A stretch of 64,000 nucleotides of DNA from NCBI GenBank assembly GCA_965248765.1, contig CBDFKF010000004.1:2604001-2668000 (forward strand). The letters are read 5' to 3'. This document shows positions 27,813 to 36,234 of the stretch, piece by piece. The stretch is from CBDFKF01 sp965248765. Its GTDB lineage: Bacteria > Pseudomonadota > Alphaproteobacteria > VGEJ01. The position numbers were made by a program, and so were the translations under genes. The notes under the pieces are model-generated. The model was not told the origin of the DNA. It worked only from the letters and a program-made list of their open reading frames with translations, and made no database searches. Every line of letters starts with the position of its first letter. The stretch's first letter is position 1.

Positions 27813-28565
27813 TCAATCCTTGACGGCGAACGCCAGGTAGTTGACGCCGACGTCCGTGCTCACGTGCCACTCACCCGCGACCGGGGCGTAGCTCATCCCC
27901 TTGATGTCCTCTACGCGAAGACCGGCCTTGCGCACGTACCGTGCAAGCTCCGACGGCCGCACGAAGCGGTCCCACCGGTGGGTGCCGCGCGGCAGCCAGC
28001 GAAGCACGTACTCGGCGCCGACAATGGCGGTCGCCAGCGACCGCAGGCTGCGATTGAGAGTGGACAGCACCATCGCCCCGCCGGGCGACAACAGCGTGGC
28101 GCAGGCCGAGACAAGGCTCTCGGGCGCAGCCACGTGCTCGATGACTTCGAGATTGAGGACGATATCGAAGCGTTCGGTGCCCTCGGCCAACTCCTCGGCC
28201 GTTGCCTGTCGATAGTCGATCTCGAGGTCCGCCTCGTGCGCATGGGCGCGAGCAACCTTCACGTTCTCCGCCGCGGGATCGGCCCCGACGACGTCCGCCC
28301 CGAGCCGCGCCATCGGCTCGCACAGAAGGCCGCCGCCGCAGCCGATGTCGACCAGACGCAACCCGGCCAGTGGCCGGCGGGCGCGGACGTCGCGTCCAAA
28401 CCGGGCGCAGCAGCGGTCGCGCACATAGGCTAGCCGCGTCGGATTGAGTCGATGGAGCGGGCCGGCGGCACCGTCAGGATCCCACCATTGGTCAGCGATC
28501 GCGGCGAAGCGTTCGACCTCGGCCGGATCGATACTCGCGCCGCGCGGCTCGTTGCGAGGGCTCAT
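27813..28565 (-). CDS. ubiG: ubiquinone biosynthesis O-methyltransferase
   Basis: From ATG 28565 the 250-residue product has the UbiG N-terminus (SIDPAEVERFAAIADQWWDPDG, LHRLNPTRLAYVRDR), the SAM motif RLVDIGCGGGLLCEPMARLG, VIEHVAAPESLV and the C-terminal segment RGTHRWDRFVRPSELARYV. It methylates both hydroxyls in ubiquinone synthesis. It is divergent from lysC, a common arrangement in alphaproteobacteria, and convergent with the DUF1178 gene. Confidence 0.94.
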   Translation of the reverse strand: MSPRNEPRGASIDPAEVERFAAIADQWWDPDGAAGPLHRLNPTRLAYVRDRCCARFGRDVRARRPLAGLRLVDIGCGGGLLCEPMARLGADVVGADPAAENVKVARAHAHEADLEIDYRQATAEELAEGTERFDIVLNLEVIEHVAAPESLVSACATLLSPGGAMVLSTLNRSLRSLATAIVGAEYVLRWLPRGTHRWDRFVRPSELARYVRKAGLRVEDIKGMSYAPVAGEWHVSTDVGVNYLAFAVKD

Positions 28566-28631
28566 GGCCGCGAGTATGTATAGGCGCCCCGGCGCGAACA
28601 AGGCTCCCGGCAGCCATCAGCGGATCCCACA

Positions 28632-29852
28632 TTGCCTCTTCTTGTCCAGAAGTTTGGCGGCACCTCGCTTGGCGATGTCGCGCGGATCCGCGCCGTCGCG
28701 GCGCGGATCGCCGCAGTTGTCGCGGGGGGCGATCAGGTCGCCGTCGTCGTCTCCGCGATGGCCGGGCACACCGATGAACTCGACGAACTGACCCGCCAGG
28801 CGGCGATGCTCCACGATATCCGGGAGTACGACGCGGTGGTCGCGACCAGTGAGCAGATCTGTGCCGCCCTCGTCGCGATGGCGCTACAAAACGAAGGTGT
28901 GCCCGCGCGTTCTTGGCTCGGCTGGCAGCTCCCGATCCGGACCGACGGCCGGCACGGCGGCGCGCGCATAGAGGGCATCGAGACCAGCATTATCGAGGAG
29001 CGCATCGCCGGCGGTGAGGTTCCCGTGGTCGCGGGATTTCAGGGCATCGGGCCGCGCGGGCGGATCACCACCCTCGGCCGCGGCGGTTCAGATGTGACCG
29101 CCGTCGCGTTGTCTGCGGCCCTCGCCGCGGAACGCTGCGACATCTACACCGACGTCGACGGCGTCTTCACGGCCGATCCGCGGCTCGTCTCCAGCGCCCG
29201 CATGCTTGACAAAATCACCTTCGAAGAAATGATGGAGATGGCATCTTCCGGTGCCAAAGTTCTGCAGATCCGTGCCGTGGAGCTCGCCATGAATCACGGC
29301 GTGCGGATGCAGGTTTTATCGAGTTTCGGGGATCGCCCTGGCACGTTGATCGTCGGCGAGGATCAAATCGTGGAGACACAGGTCGTCAGCGCCATCGCGT
29401 CCTCGCGCGACGAAGCGAGGATCACGCTGCCCGGACTGCCCGATGGGGCGGCCTCGGCCGCCCGCGTGTTCGGACCGCTCGCCGCGGCCAACATCAATGT
29501 CGATATGATCGTTCAGAACCTGTCGGGCGACGGCCGAGAGGCGAGCGTGACGTTCACGGTGCCGCGAAACGAGCTTGCGCTGGCACTTGAGACACTGCGC
29601 TCGTCTCAGGAGGCCATCGGCTATTCGACGCTTGTTCACGATGCGACCGTTGCCAAGGTCTCCGCCATCGGCGTCGGCATGCGCAGCCACGCTGGCGTCG
29701 CCCAGCAGATGTTCGCCGCCCTCGTCGACAAGGGTATCGGCATCGATGCCATCTCCACCTCCGAGATCAAGATCAGCGTTCTCATTCCGGAGGCCTACGC
29801 CGAGCTTGCCGTCCGCGCCCTCCACAGCGCTTTCGGGCTCGATGACGGTTAA
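28632..29852 (+). CDS. lysC: aspartate kinase
   Basis: The 406-residue kinase starts at TTG 28632 with PLLVQKFGGTSLGDVARI, the ATP-binding N-terminus. It has GRGGSDVTAVALSAAL and CDIYTDVDGVFTADPR in the catalytic domain and two ACT domains from about residue 265 (SASRDEARITLPGLPDG region and SAIGVGMRSHAGVAQQMF). It phosphorylates aspartate at the entry to Lys, Thr and Met synthesis; the ACT domains give feedback control. Its last 11 bp overlap the next gene. Confidence 0.95.
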   Translation: MPLLVQKFGGTSLGDVARIRAVAARIAAVVAGGDQVAVVVSAMAGHTDELDELTRQAAMLHDIREYDAVVATSEQICAALVAMALQNEGVPARSWLGWQLPIRTDGRHGGARIEGIETSIIEERIAGGEVPVVAGFQGIGPRGRITTLGRGGSDVTAVALSAALAAERCDIYTDVDGVFTADPRLVSSARMLDKITFEEMMEMASSGAKVLQIRAVELAMNHGVRMQVLSSFGDRPGTLIVGEDQIVETQVVSAIASSRDEARITLPGLPDGAASAARVFGPLAAANINVDMIVQNLSGDGREASVTFTVPRNELALALETLRSSQEAIGYSTLVHDATVAKVSAIGVGMRSHAGVAQQMFAALVDKGIGIDAISTSEIKISVLIPEAYAELAVRALHSAFGLDDG

Positions 29853-30885
29853 AGCGGAGGAGCTGCGCTCTGCCGCGCGTGTCCGATTGGACCTCCTGTG
29901 GCAGCGCGGCACGGACTTCCTCGGCTGCGACCTCGCCATTCTCGGCGGCGCCATGACGTGGGTGTCCGAACGGCACCTGGTGGCGGCCCTTTCAAACAGC
30001 GGTGGCTTCGGCGTCATCGCCTGCGGCGCGATGGAGCCCGATACGCTCGATGCCGAGATCGCTGCGACGCAGGCGCTGACCGTCCGGCCGTTCGGCGTCA
30101 ACCTCATCCTCATGCATCCGGCTCTCGCCGAGCTGATCGATGTGTGCGCGGCGCGGCAGGTTAGCCACGTCTTTCTCGCCGGTGGATTGCCGAAGCGACA
30201 AACGGTCGACCAGGTCCGCGACTCAGGCGCCAAGGTCATCGCGTTTGCTCCCTCGCTCTTGATTGCGCGCAAGTACGTGCGCTCCGGTATCGATGCCATC
30301 GTCATCGAAGGGATGGAAGCCGGCGGCCACACCGGACCGGTTTCGACGAGCGTGCTGGCCCAGGAGATTCTGCCCTTTCTTCGTGAGGTTCCGGTGTTCG
30401 TCGCCGGTGGCATCGGCCGCGGCGAGGCCGTGCTCACCTACCTGGAGATGGGGGCGGCCGGATGCCAGATGGGCACGCGTTTTGTGTGCACGCACGAGTC
30501 CATTGCCCATCCCAACTTCAAGCGCGCGATCGTTCGCGCGTCCGCGCGCGATGCGCAGCTTTCGGTGCAGGTCGATCCCGAATTCTCGGTGATCCCGGTT
30601 CGCTCATTGGTCAGCGCCGCCACGCGTCGGTTCGCCGAGACCCAGCGCGACGTCATTGCCCGCTATCGCGCGGGCGAGATGACCCAATCAGATGCCCAGC
30701 TCGAGATCGAGCACTTTTGGGCGGGCGCACTTCGCCGAGCGGTGATCGAAGGCGACACTGAGACCGGCTCGCTCATGGCCGGCCAAAGCGCTGGTCTCGT
30801 GCGCGGTGAACAGTCGGTATCCGAAGTCCTGAACGAGCTTATCGCGCAGGCTGTCGACAGCATAGCGCGCGGCCCCGGCGCATAG
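29842..30885 (+). CDS. nitronate monooxygenase family FMN-dependent protein
   Basis: ATG 29842 overlaps the lysC stop by 11 bp. The 347-residue TIM-barrel product has GGAMTWVSERHLVAALSNSG, GFGVIACGAM, the FMN-binding DAIVIEGMEAGGHTGPVST, PVFVAGGIGRGEAVLTYLEM and GCQMGTRFV. These match the 2-nitropropane dioxygenase/NMO and FabK-like superfamily. The His in GGHTG is the usual catalytic base. A nitroalkane detoxifying role is likely but unproven. A complex hairpin and then IS copy 2 follow. Confidence 0.87.
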   Translation: MTVKAEELRSAARVRLDLLWQRGTDFLGCDLAILGGAMTWVSERHLVAALSNSGGFGVIACGAMEPDTLDAEIAATQALTVRPFGVNLILMHPALAELIDVCAARQVSHVFLAGGLPKRQTVDQVRDSGAKVIAFAPSLLIARKYVRSGIDAIVIEGMEAGGHTGPVSTSVLAQEILPFLREVPVFVAGGIGRGEAVLTYLEMGAAGCQMGTRFVCTHESIAHPNFKRAIVRASARDAQLSVQVDPEFSVIPVRSLVSAATRRFAETQRDVIARYRAGEMTQSDAQLEIEHFWAGALRRAVIEGDTETGSLMAGQSAGLVRGEQSVSEVLNELIAQAVDSIARGPGA

Positions 30886-30931
30886 TGCCGGCCGCCTGCA
30901 CGGTGGCGTATGGATGCCACCGCAGCCGGCA
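30886..30931 (+). terminator. nested hairpin after the lysC-NMO genes
   Basis: Outer arms TGCCGGC (30886-30892) and GCCGGCA (30925-30931) enclose a perfect inner stem CGGTGGC/GCCACCG (30901-30907, 30916-30922) with an 8-nt loop. It begins directly after the stop at 30885. There is no T-run, so this is a terminator-like structure rather than a certain intrinsic terminator. Confidence 0.45.
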
Positions 30932-30972
30932 GTTTCAGATGGCTGAAGGGTGCAGCTCGCGTAACGTTAACG

Positions 30973-30989
30973 GTTAGTCATTTAACCCG
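30973..30989. repeat. target site duplication, left copy
   Basis: GTTAGTCATTTAACCCG, 17 bp, repeated exactly at 32186-32202 on the other side of the IS. Confidence 0.92.
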
Positions 30990-32185
30990 TGTCGAGAACA
31001 AACTGAATTGACCGGTTTATGTACCATATGAATTGACCGCTTCAGTTGTGGTTGTTGGGCCAGTGGATAAGGGGTCGGGCGGGATCGCCAGCACCAGGCG
31101 TTTGTAGCGCACGGTGTTGTCGTTGGAGACGGTGCGCTCCTGCTGCACGCAGAGGATGTCGTCGAGGGTACCGGCGAAGGGCACGAAGGCGGTGCCCTCG
31201 GCTTCCGGCGGCACCGCGAAGCGGGCGTTGTGGCCTGGCAGGTAGAGCTCCTTGAGGAAGCGGTTGGCCTGGGCCATGTCGGTGATGCCGGCGAGCCTGA
31301 GCTCCTGGGGCAGGCGCTTCTGCAGGGTGGCGAACATGCGTTCCGAGCGCCCCCTTGCCTCGGGCGAGTAGGCCGGGATCAGCTCGATGCCGAGCTGGGC
31401 CAGGGCGCGGCCGAACTGGGTCGGATTGTCCTTGTCGACCGTGCCGCCGGCCTCAGGGGTGTGCCAGTAGTGGCCGGCGCGGTCGGCATAGAGCGAGCAG
31501 AACAGCCCCTTGGCCCGGATCGCCTCGGACACCCCCTGAAAGCTCGACATCGTGCCCTCTTCGGCGACGAAGAAGGCCGAGTAGATCTCACTGGTGGTGT
31601 CGTCCATGGTGACGATCAGGTCCCACCACTGATCGGGGACCCACGCGTGGCTTGAGCCGTCTTGATGCAGCATCATGCCGGGCAGCGCGCGGCGCGGCCG
31701 CTTGCGCCGGTGCGCCCCGCGCCTGGGCGCCGCCCGTCTTCGCCCATGGGCCTGCAAGCTCAGCCGCACCCAGTTGTAGCTGCGCTTGAAGGCATAGTCC
31801 GCGACCAGCTTCTCGTGGAAGTGCTTGGCGGTGAAGTCCCAGTAGCGGGTGTCGAACAGCGCCAACAGCGCCGTCACCTCGTTGACCGCCGCGCGCCGCG
31901 CCGAGACCCGGCCCAGACGGCGATCGTAGAGCCCTTCCGCGCCGTCCGCCTCATAGCGGTCGCGCCAGCGCCGGAAGGTGCGCTCTGAAACGCCGAGAAC
32001 CTCCGCCGCCTCGGCTTGGCTCAAGCAACCCCGATGGGTGCGGCCGTAAACCTCCTCGAACTTCATCAATCTCAGTCCCTGCAACTGCTCTGTCCGGCGC
32101 ATCCAAACCCTCCATAGCCTGGAGAGCTTCTAAATCCGGACAGATCGTCTGGTACATAAACCGGACATATCGTGTGTTAGTGACA
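30990..32185 (-). mobile_element. IS element, copy 2 (1196 bp, IS1202/ISTde1-like)
   Basis: Bounded by TGTCGAGAACAAAC at 30990 and, inverted, TGTCACTAACACACG ending at 32185, with an exact 17-bp direct repeat outside. Each end holds two copies of an 11-mer (GAATTGACCGG/GC; GATATGTCCGG/GATCTGTCCGG) spaced 25 bp, separated by GGTTTATGTACCA. A full element would be about 1397 bp; this copy lacks 201 bp that remove the last transposase codons. A long target duplication of this size fits the ISTde1-type subgroup of IS1202-like elements as I recall it. Inserted between the NMO and RodZ-like genes. Confidence 0.9.
31017..32102 (-). CDS. IS1202-like transposase with deleted C-terminus
   Basis: 361 residues, HTH at about 25-60, DDE core with Asp in HQDGSSHAW, Asp in YADRAGHYW and Glu in ARGRSERMF. 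After AIPPD the natural 45-residue tail seen in copy 3 (RHRRHYVKARVRVHEY onward) is replaced by 18 residues read from the element's own end (PLSTGPTTTTEAVNSYGT), owing to the 201-bp deletion. All three catalytic acidic residues remain, so activity is uncertain rather than excluded. Confidence 0.85.
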   Translation of the reverse strand: MRRTEQLQGLRLMKFEEVYGRTHRGCLSQAEAAEVLGVSERTFRRWRDRYEADGAEGLYDRRLGRVSARRAAVNEVTALLALFDTRYWDFTAKHFHEKLVADYAFKRSYNWVRLSLQAHGRRRAAPRRGAHRRKRPRRALPGMMLHQDGSSHAWVPDQWWDLIVTMDDTTSEIYSAFFVAEEGTMSSFQGVSEAIRAKGLFCSLYADRAGHYWHTPEAGGTVDKDNPTQFGRALAQLGIELIPAYSPEARGRSERMFATLQKRLPQELRLAGITDMAQANRFLKELYLPGHNARFAVPPEAEGTAFVPFAGTLDDILCVQQERTVSNDNTVRYKRLVLAIPPDPLSTGPTTTTEAVNSYGT

Positions 32186-32202
32186 GTTAGTCATTTAACC
32201 CG
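32186..32202. repeat. target site duplication, right copy
   Basis: GTTAGTCATTTAACCCG, identical to 30973-30989. Confidence 0.92.
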
Positions 32203-32232
32203 TTGCGACCGTTGATGTTTTTGCGTTAAATT
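32203..32232 (+). promoter_or_regulatory. candidate promoter of RodZ-like gene
   Basis: TTGCGA (32203-32208), an 18-bp spacer and TAAATT (32227-32232) resemble a sigma-70-type promoter. The -35 hexamer begins one base after the IS target duplication, so the insertion replaced everything upstream of it. Weak consensus, no experimental support. Confidence 0.3.
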
Positions 32233-32360
32233 AATTGGCGCTAAGTGTTTCCCCTATGATTTCTGCGTAGAGGGTCAAGGGGTCTTTTCGTTGGTTGCAC
32301 GTTTCAGCACGCTGAATTAAGTGTGCCAAGGTGGGGGGCCGGTCACCGGCGAGGCGAGCA

Positions 32361-33680
32361 GTGGCACTGCAACAGCCAACGCGGCGCGATACAGAGCCGC
32401 CGGTAGCGACCCGGCGACTGCATCTTCGTGAGGTTGAGACGCCTCCGGAGAATCAGGCATACACCGGTATTGGCAGTGAACTGCGTAAGGCGCGCCTGGG
32501 CACTCACCGCGAACTCGATGACGTCGCCCGCCAGTTGCGCATCCAGAAGGAGCACTTGAGCGCCCTCGAGGACGGGCGCTTCGACGATCTGCCCGGCGCC
32601 GCATATGCGGTGGGTTTCCTTCGCACGTATGCCTACCACCTTGGCCTCGACGGGGAGGCAGCGGTCGCGATCTTCAAGGAAGAGACCGAGCGCTACCCGA
32701 GCCGCACTAAGCTCGTCTTTCCGTTGCCGGGGCCGGAGGGCCGGCTGCCAGGAGGTTGGCTGATCGCCGCCTCATTGATGCTGGCAGCGGTGGTGTACGG
32801 CGGCTGGTACTACATTTCTGAGCAGGATCGCTTGGCGATCGAGTTTGTGCCTGCTGTGCCGGAGCGTCTGGCGGGGGCGCTACTCGACGGCGAGGCGGCC
32901 GCCACCCTTGAGATGTCGAACTCGGCGAGAGCACGAGACCCATCGGACCAGGCCGCGCTCGCGCGCGACGATATCGCTGGCCCGACCGCAGCCGCTCTGC
33001 AGCGGTTGGGAGCGGCTGCTCAAGCCGAGGCGGTGCCGGAGAGACAGCCCCGTGAGACGCCGCAGGCGCCTGTCGCCGCGCCGTTGGATGCGCCGGATCT
33101 CGAGGGTGATGGCGTGGCGGTGGAGCTGCCGGCTACATCGCGTGAGGCCTTGACCGAGGCCCCTGAGAGTGCCGCGGAGGAGAGATCCGACTCGGCCTCG
33201 CCGATCGCCGAAGCGGGTGCGGCCGCACTCGATGAGGCCGCGAACGAGCCTGTCGATGAGCCGGTCGATATTGCGATGCCGACGCGCGTCGCCGCTCTCA
33301 GCGACGAACCTGCCGCGCCGCCGCCGGTGTTGGAGTCCGAGGGCGAGACGGCAGCGAACGCTGTGAGCACGGCATACGTGCCGCAGACCTATGGTGCCGG
33401 CAACACCGACGCCCGCGTCATCATCCGCGCGCGGACCGACAGCTGGGTACAGGTCCGCGGCCCGGACGGCGAATTGCTTCTGACGCGGGTGATGCGACCC
33501 GGAGACCGTTTCCTTGCTCCCGACCGACCGAACCTGACGATGATCACCGGAAACGCCGGCGCGCTCGATATTCTCGTGGACGGCAACCTGCTCGCCCCGA
33601 TCGGCCCCGAAGGCGAGGTCTTGCGCAACGTCCTGCTGGACGTTGACCGCCTGCTCGCCGGCACCGCCGTCACCCAATAG
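32361..33680 (+). CDS. RodZ-like helix-turn-helix membrane protein (DUF4115)
   Basis: GTG 32361 is chosen because GAGG at 32351-32354 lies six bases upstream; the frame is open from 32331. The 439-residue product has an N-terminal HTH_25 domain (GSELRKARLGTHRELDDVA, LEDGRFDDLPGAAYAVGFL), one TM segment (GWLIAASLMLAAVVYGGWYYI, about residue 140), a long acidic Ala/Glu/Pro linker of about 190 residues and a C-terminal DUF4115 domain (VIIRARTDSWVQVRGPDGEL, RPGDRFLAPD). This is the RodZ plan, linking MreB to the membrane in rod-shaped cells. Its position before ispG is typical of alphaproteobacteria. Confidence 0.85.
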   Translation: MALQQPTRRDTEPPVATRRLHLREVETPPENQAYTGIGSELRKARLGTHRELDDVARQLRIQKEHLSALEDGRFDDLPGAAYAVGFLRTYAYHLGLDGEAAVAIFKEETERYPSRTKLVFPLPGPEGRLPGGWLIAASLMLAAVVYGGWYYISEQDRLAIEFVPAVPERLAGALLDGEAAATLEMSNSARARDPSDQAALARDDIAGPTAAALQRLGAAAQAEAVPERQPRETPQAPVAAPLDAPDLEGDGVAVELPATSREALTEAPESAAEERSDSASPIAEAGAAALDEAANEPVDEPVDIAMPTRVAALSDEPAAPPPVLESEGETAANAVSTAYVPQTYGAGNTDARVIIRARTDSWVQVRGPDGELLLTRVMRPGDRFLAPDRPNLTMITGNAGALDILVDGNLLAPIGPEGEVLRNVLLDVDRLLAGTAVTQ

Positions 33681-33804
33681 GACGCACCGCCGGCCCGCCC
33701 CTGGAGCTTGCCGAGGGGTTGAGCGCATCCTAGGCTAGCGCTGGAGCGCACTACCCCTTCGGCTAAGACTAGCGCTCGACCCATCGCTCGCTGCGCAGGG
33801 CTCC

Positions 33805-34929
33805 ATGAGCGTTCGCCCCTATCGAGACATTACCCGTCGCCGCTGCCGGCAGATCCAAGTCGGTGGTGTGGCGGTTGGCGGCGATGCCCCCATCACCGTG
33901 CAGTCGATGACCAACACGCCGACGACGGACATCGCCGCGACGATCGCACAAGTCCGCGCGCTCGAGGATGCCGGTGCAGATATCGTGCGAATCTCGTGCC
34001 CGGACGAGGCGTCGAGCCGCGCGTTGGCGCCGATCGTGCGGGCCGCGCGCGTGCCGATCGTTGCCGACATCCACTTTCACTACAAACGAGCCATCGAAGC
34101 AGCGGAGTCAGGCGCGGCTTGTCTCCGCATCAATCCCGGCAACATCGGCTCGGCGGCACGGGTTCGTGAGGTCGTCGCCGCAGCAAAAGACCACGGTTGT
34201 TCGATGCGGATCGGTGTGAACGCCGGCTCGCTGGAGCGCAATCTTTTAGAGAAATACGGCGAGCCTTGCCCGGAGGCGATGGTCGAGAGCGCGCTCAACC
34301 ATACCCGCGTACTGGAAGACAACGATTTCACTGAGTTCAAGATCAGCGTCAAGGCATCGGACGTTTTCCTGGCCGTTGCCGCGTATCGACAACTCGCCGA
34401 GGCGTGCGACTACCCGCTCCATCTCGGCGTTACCGAAGCCGGCGGCCTGCGCGCAGGCACCGTGAAATCGGCTATCGGCATCGGCGCCCTGCTGTGGGCC
34501 GGCATCGGCGACACCGTACGGGTATCGCTCGCCGCCGACCCGGTTGAGGAGGTAAAGGCCGGCTACGAGATGCTCAAGTCACTTGGGCTTCGACACCGCG
34601 GCGTGACGATCATCTCGTGCCCTTCGTGTGCGCGTCAGGGCTTCGATGTGATTCGCACCGTGCAGATCCTCGAGGAGCGCCTAGCGCACATCACCACACC
34701 AATGACGCTTTCCATCATCGGTTGCGTGGTCAACGGCCCGGGCGAGGCGCGCGAGACCGACATCGGGATCACCGGCGGGGGAAACCGCTCGCACATGGTG
34801 TACCTCAGCGGCGTCACGGACCATAAGATCGCCGACACCGACATGGTCGATCATGTCGTCTCGCTGGTGGAGGACAGGGCCGCCGATATCGAGACCGCAT
34901 CCGAGCCCGCCCGCACCGTTGCCCTCTGA
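33805..34929 (+). CDS. ispG: 4-hydroxy-3-methylbut-2-enyl diphosphate synthase (flavodoxin)
   Basis: The 374-residue enzyme has VQSMTNTPTTDIAATIAQV, IVADIHFHYKRAIEAA, INPGNIG, LHLGVTEAG and the [4Fe-4S] cysteines in ISCPSCARQGFDV and IIGCVVNGPGEA with a conserved Glu. It makes HMBPP in the MEP isoprenoid pathway. It lies between the RodZ-like gene and hisS, which follows 13 bp later. Confidence 0.96.
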   Translation: MSVRPYRDITRRRCRQIQVGGVAVGGDAPITVQSMTNTPTTDIAATIAQVRALEDAGADIVRISCPDEASSRALAPIVRAARVPIVADIHFHYKRAIEAAESGAACLRINPGNIGSAARVREVVAAAKDHGCSMRIGVNAGSLERNLLEKYGEPCPEAMVESALNHTRVLEDNDFTEFKISVKASDVFLAVAAYRQLAEACDYPLHLGVTEAGGLRAGTVKSAIGIGALLWAGIGDTVRVSLAADPVEEVKAGYEMLKSLGLRHRGVTIISCPSCARQGFDVIRTVQILEERLAHITTPMTLSIIGCVVNGPGEARETDIGITGGGNRSHMVYLSGVTDHKIADTDMVDHVVSLVEDRAADIETASEPARTVAL

Positions 34930-34942
34930 GAGGTCGCCCAGG

Positions 34943-36187
34943 GTGAGCGCGTTGCAGCCGGTACGCGGCACTCACGACATTTTGGCCGGCGATCTACGGC
35001 GCCACCGCCAGGTGATCGACACCGCCCGCGGCCTCGCCAGCCGCTATGGTTTTGAGGAAATCGCGACCCCTATCTTCGAGTTCAGCGAGGTCTTTCGCCG
35101 CACTCTCGGCGAGACATCCGACATCGTCTCCAAGGAAATGTACACATTCCACGACCGCGGCGGCGAAGAGGTAACGCTGCGGCCTGAATACACGGCGGGC
35201 ATCGCCCGCGCCTTCATATCGGGCGGTATGATGAAGGATCTGCCGCTGAAGTTCTTTGCTTCAGGCCCGATGTTCCGCTACGAGCGCCCGCAAAAAGGGC
35301 GGCTCAGGCAGTTCCACCAGATTGACGTCGAGGTCCTGGGAGTCGCCGAGCCGCAGGCCGACATCGAGGTCATCGCGCTCGGCGCGCACATACTCGAAGA
35401 GCTCGGAGTCGGTGACAAAGTCGAGCTTGAGCTCAACAGTCTCGGCGATACCGAGAGCCGCGCCGCCTATCGCCAGGCCTTGGTCGCCTACCTTGAGGAC
35501 TATCGAGATGCTCTTTCGGAGGACAGTCGCCTTCGGATCGATCGCAACCCGCTGCGCATTCTCGATTCGAAGGATGAGGGCGATCGCCGCATCGTTGCAG
35601 ACGCGCCCCTGATGTCGAGTTCCCTCAACGCGCCCTCCGCGGCATTCTTCGCGACCGTCCGCGATGGCCTCGATACCCTGGGCCTTTCCTACCGCGTGAA
35701 CCAGCGCCTGGTGCGCGGCCTCGACTACTACACCCACACCGCTTTCGAGTTCGTAACGCGCGCGCTGGGCGCCCAGGGTGCGGTCATCGCCGGCGGACGC
35801 TACGACCGATTGATTGAGACCATGGGCGGCCCACCGACCCCGGGCATCGGCTGGGCCGGAGGCATCGAGCGCCTGGCGATGCTAATCGATGCCGAGCCGC
35901 CGGCACCGCGCCCGATCGCCCTCGTGCCCGTCAGCGCCGAAGAGCAGGATGCAGCGCTGGTGTTGGCACAAGACCTCCGCCGGCGCGGATTCACGATCGA
36001 GCTTGCCTATCGGGGCAATCTGTCGCGCCGCCTGAAGCGCGCGAACAAGCTCGGTGCGCGCGCTGCGCTCCTCATGGGCGGCGATGAGGTGGCGCGAAAC
36101 GTCGTCACGCTGCGTGAGCTCGATGGCGGCGAGCAGTCCGAGGTTGCTTTGGACACACTTCACGAAACGCTTGCGCGGTATCTGTGA
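34943..36187 (+). CDS. hisS: histidine-tRNA ligase
   Basis: GTG 34943 gives a 414-residue protein beginning SALQPVRGTHDILAGD. Class II motifs are present: motif 2 in KFFASGPMFRYERPQKGRLRQFHQ, histidine-specific QRLVRGLDYYTHTAFEF and motif 3 GGRYDRLIETMGGPPTPGIGWAGGIERL. The C-terminal anticodon-binding domain begins near residue 320. It charges tRNA-His. It is 13 bp from ispG and 47 bp from prfA. Confidence 0.96.
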   Translation: MSALQPVRGTHDILAGDLRRHRQVIDTARGLASRYGFEEIATPIFEFSEVFRRTLGETSDIVSKEMYTFHDRGGEEVTLRPEYTAGIARAFISGGMMKDLPLKFFASGPMFRYERPQKGRLRQFHQIDVEVLGVAEPQADIEVIALGAHILEELGVGDKVELELNSLGDTESRAAYRQALVAYLEDYRDALSEDSRLRIDRNPLRILDSKDEGDRRIVADAPLMSSSLNAPSAAFFATVRDGLDTLGLSYRVNQRLVRGLDYYTHTAFEFVTRALGAQGAVIAGGRYDRLIETMGGPPTPGIGWAGGIERLAMLIDAEPPAPRPIALVPVSAEEQDAALVLAQDLRRRGFTIELAYRGNLSRRLKRANKLGARAALLMGGDEVARNVVTLRELDGGEQSEVALDTLHETLARYL

Positions 36188-36234
36188 ACGACCTGCAGGC
36201 GCCACGGTGCGCTCGAGCCAAGTGAAGTAGAATC

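Noticed and set aside
30973..32202. IS copy 2 beside a dif/Xer site
   Set aside because: Some IS1202-like elements insert next to Xer recombination sites, and xerD is in the window, but the flanking sequence shows no dif-like 28-mer.
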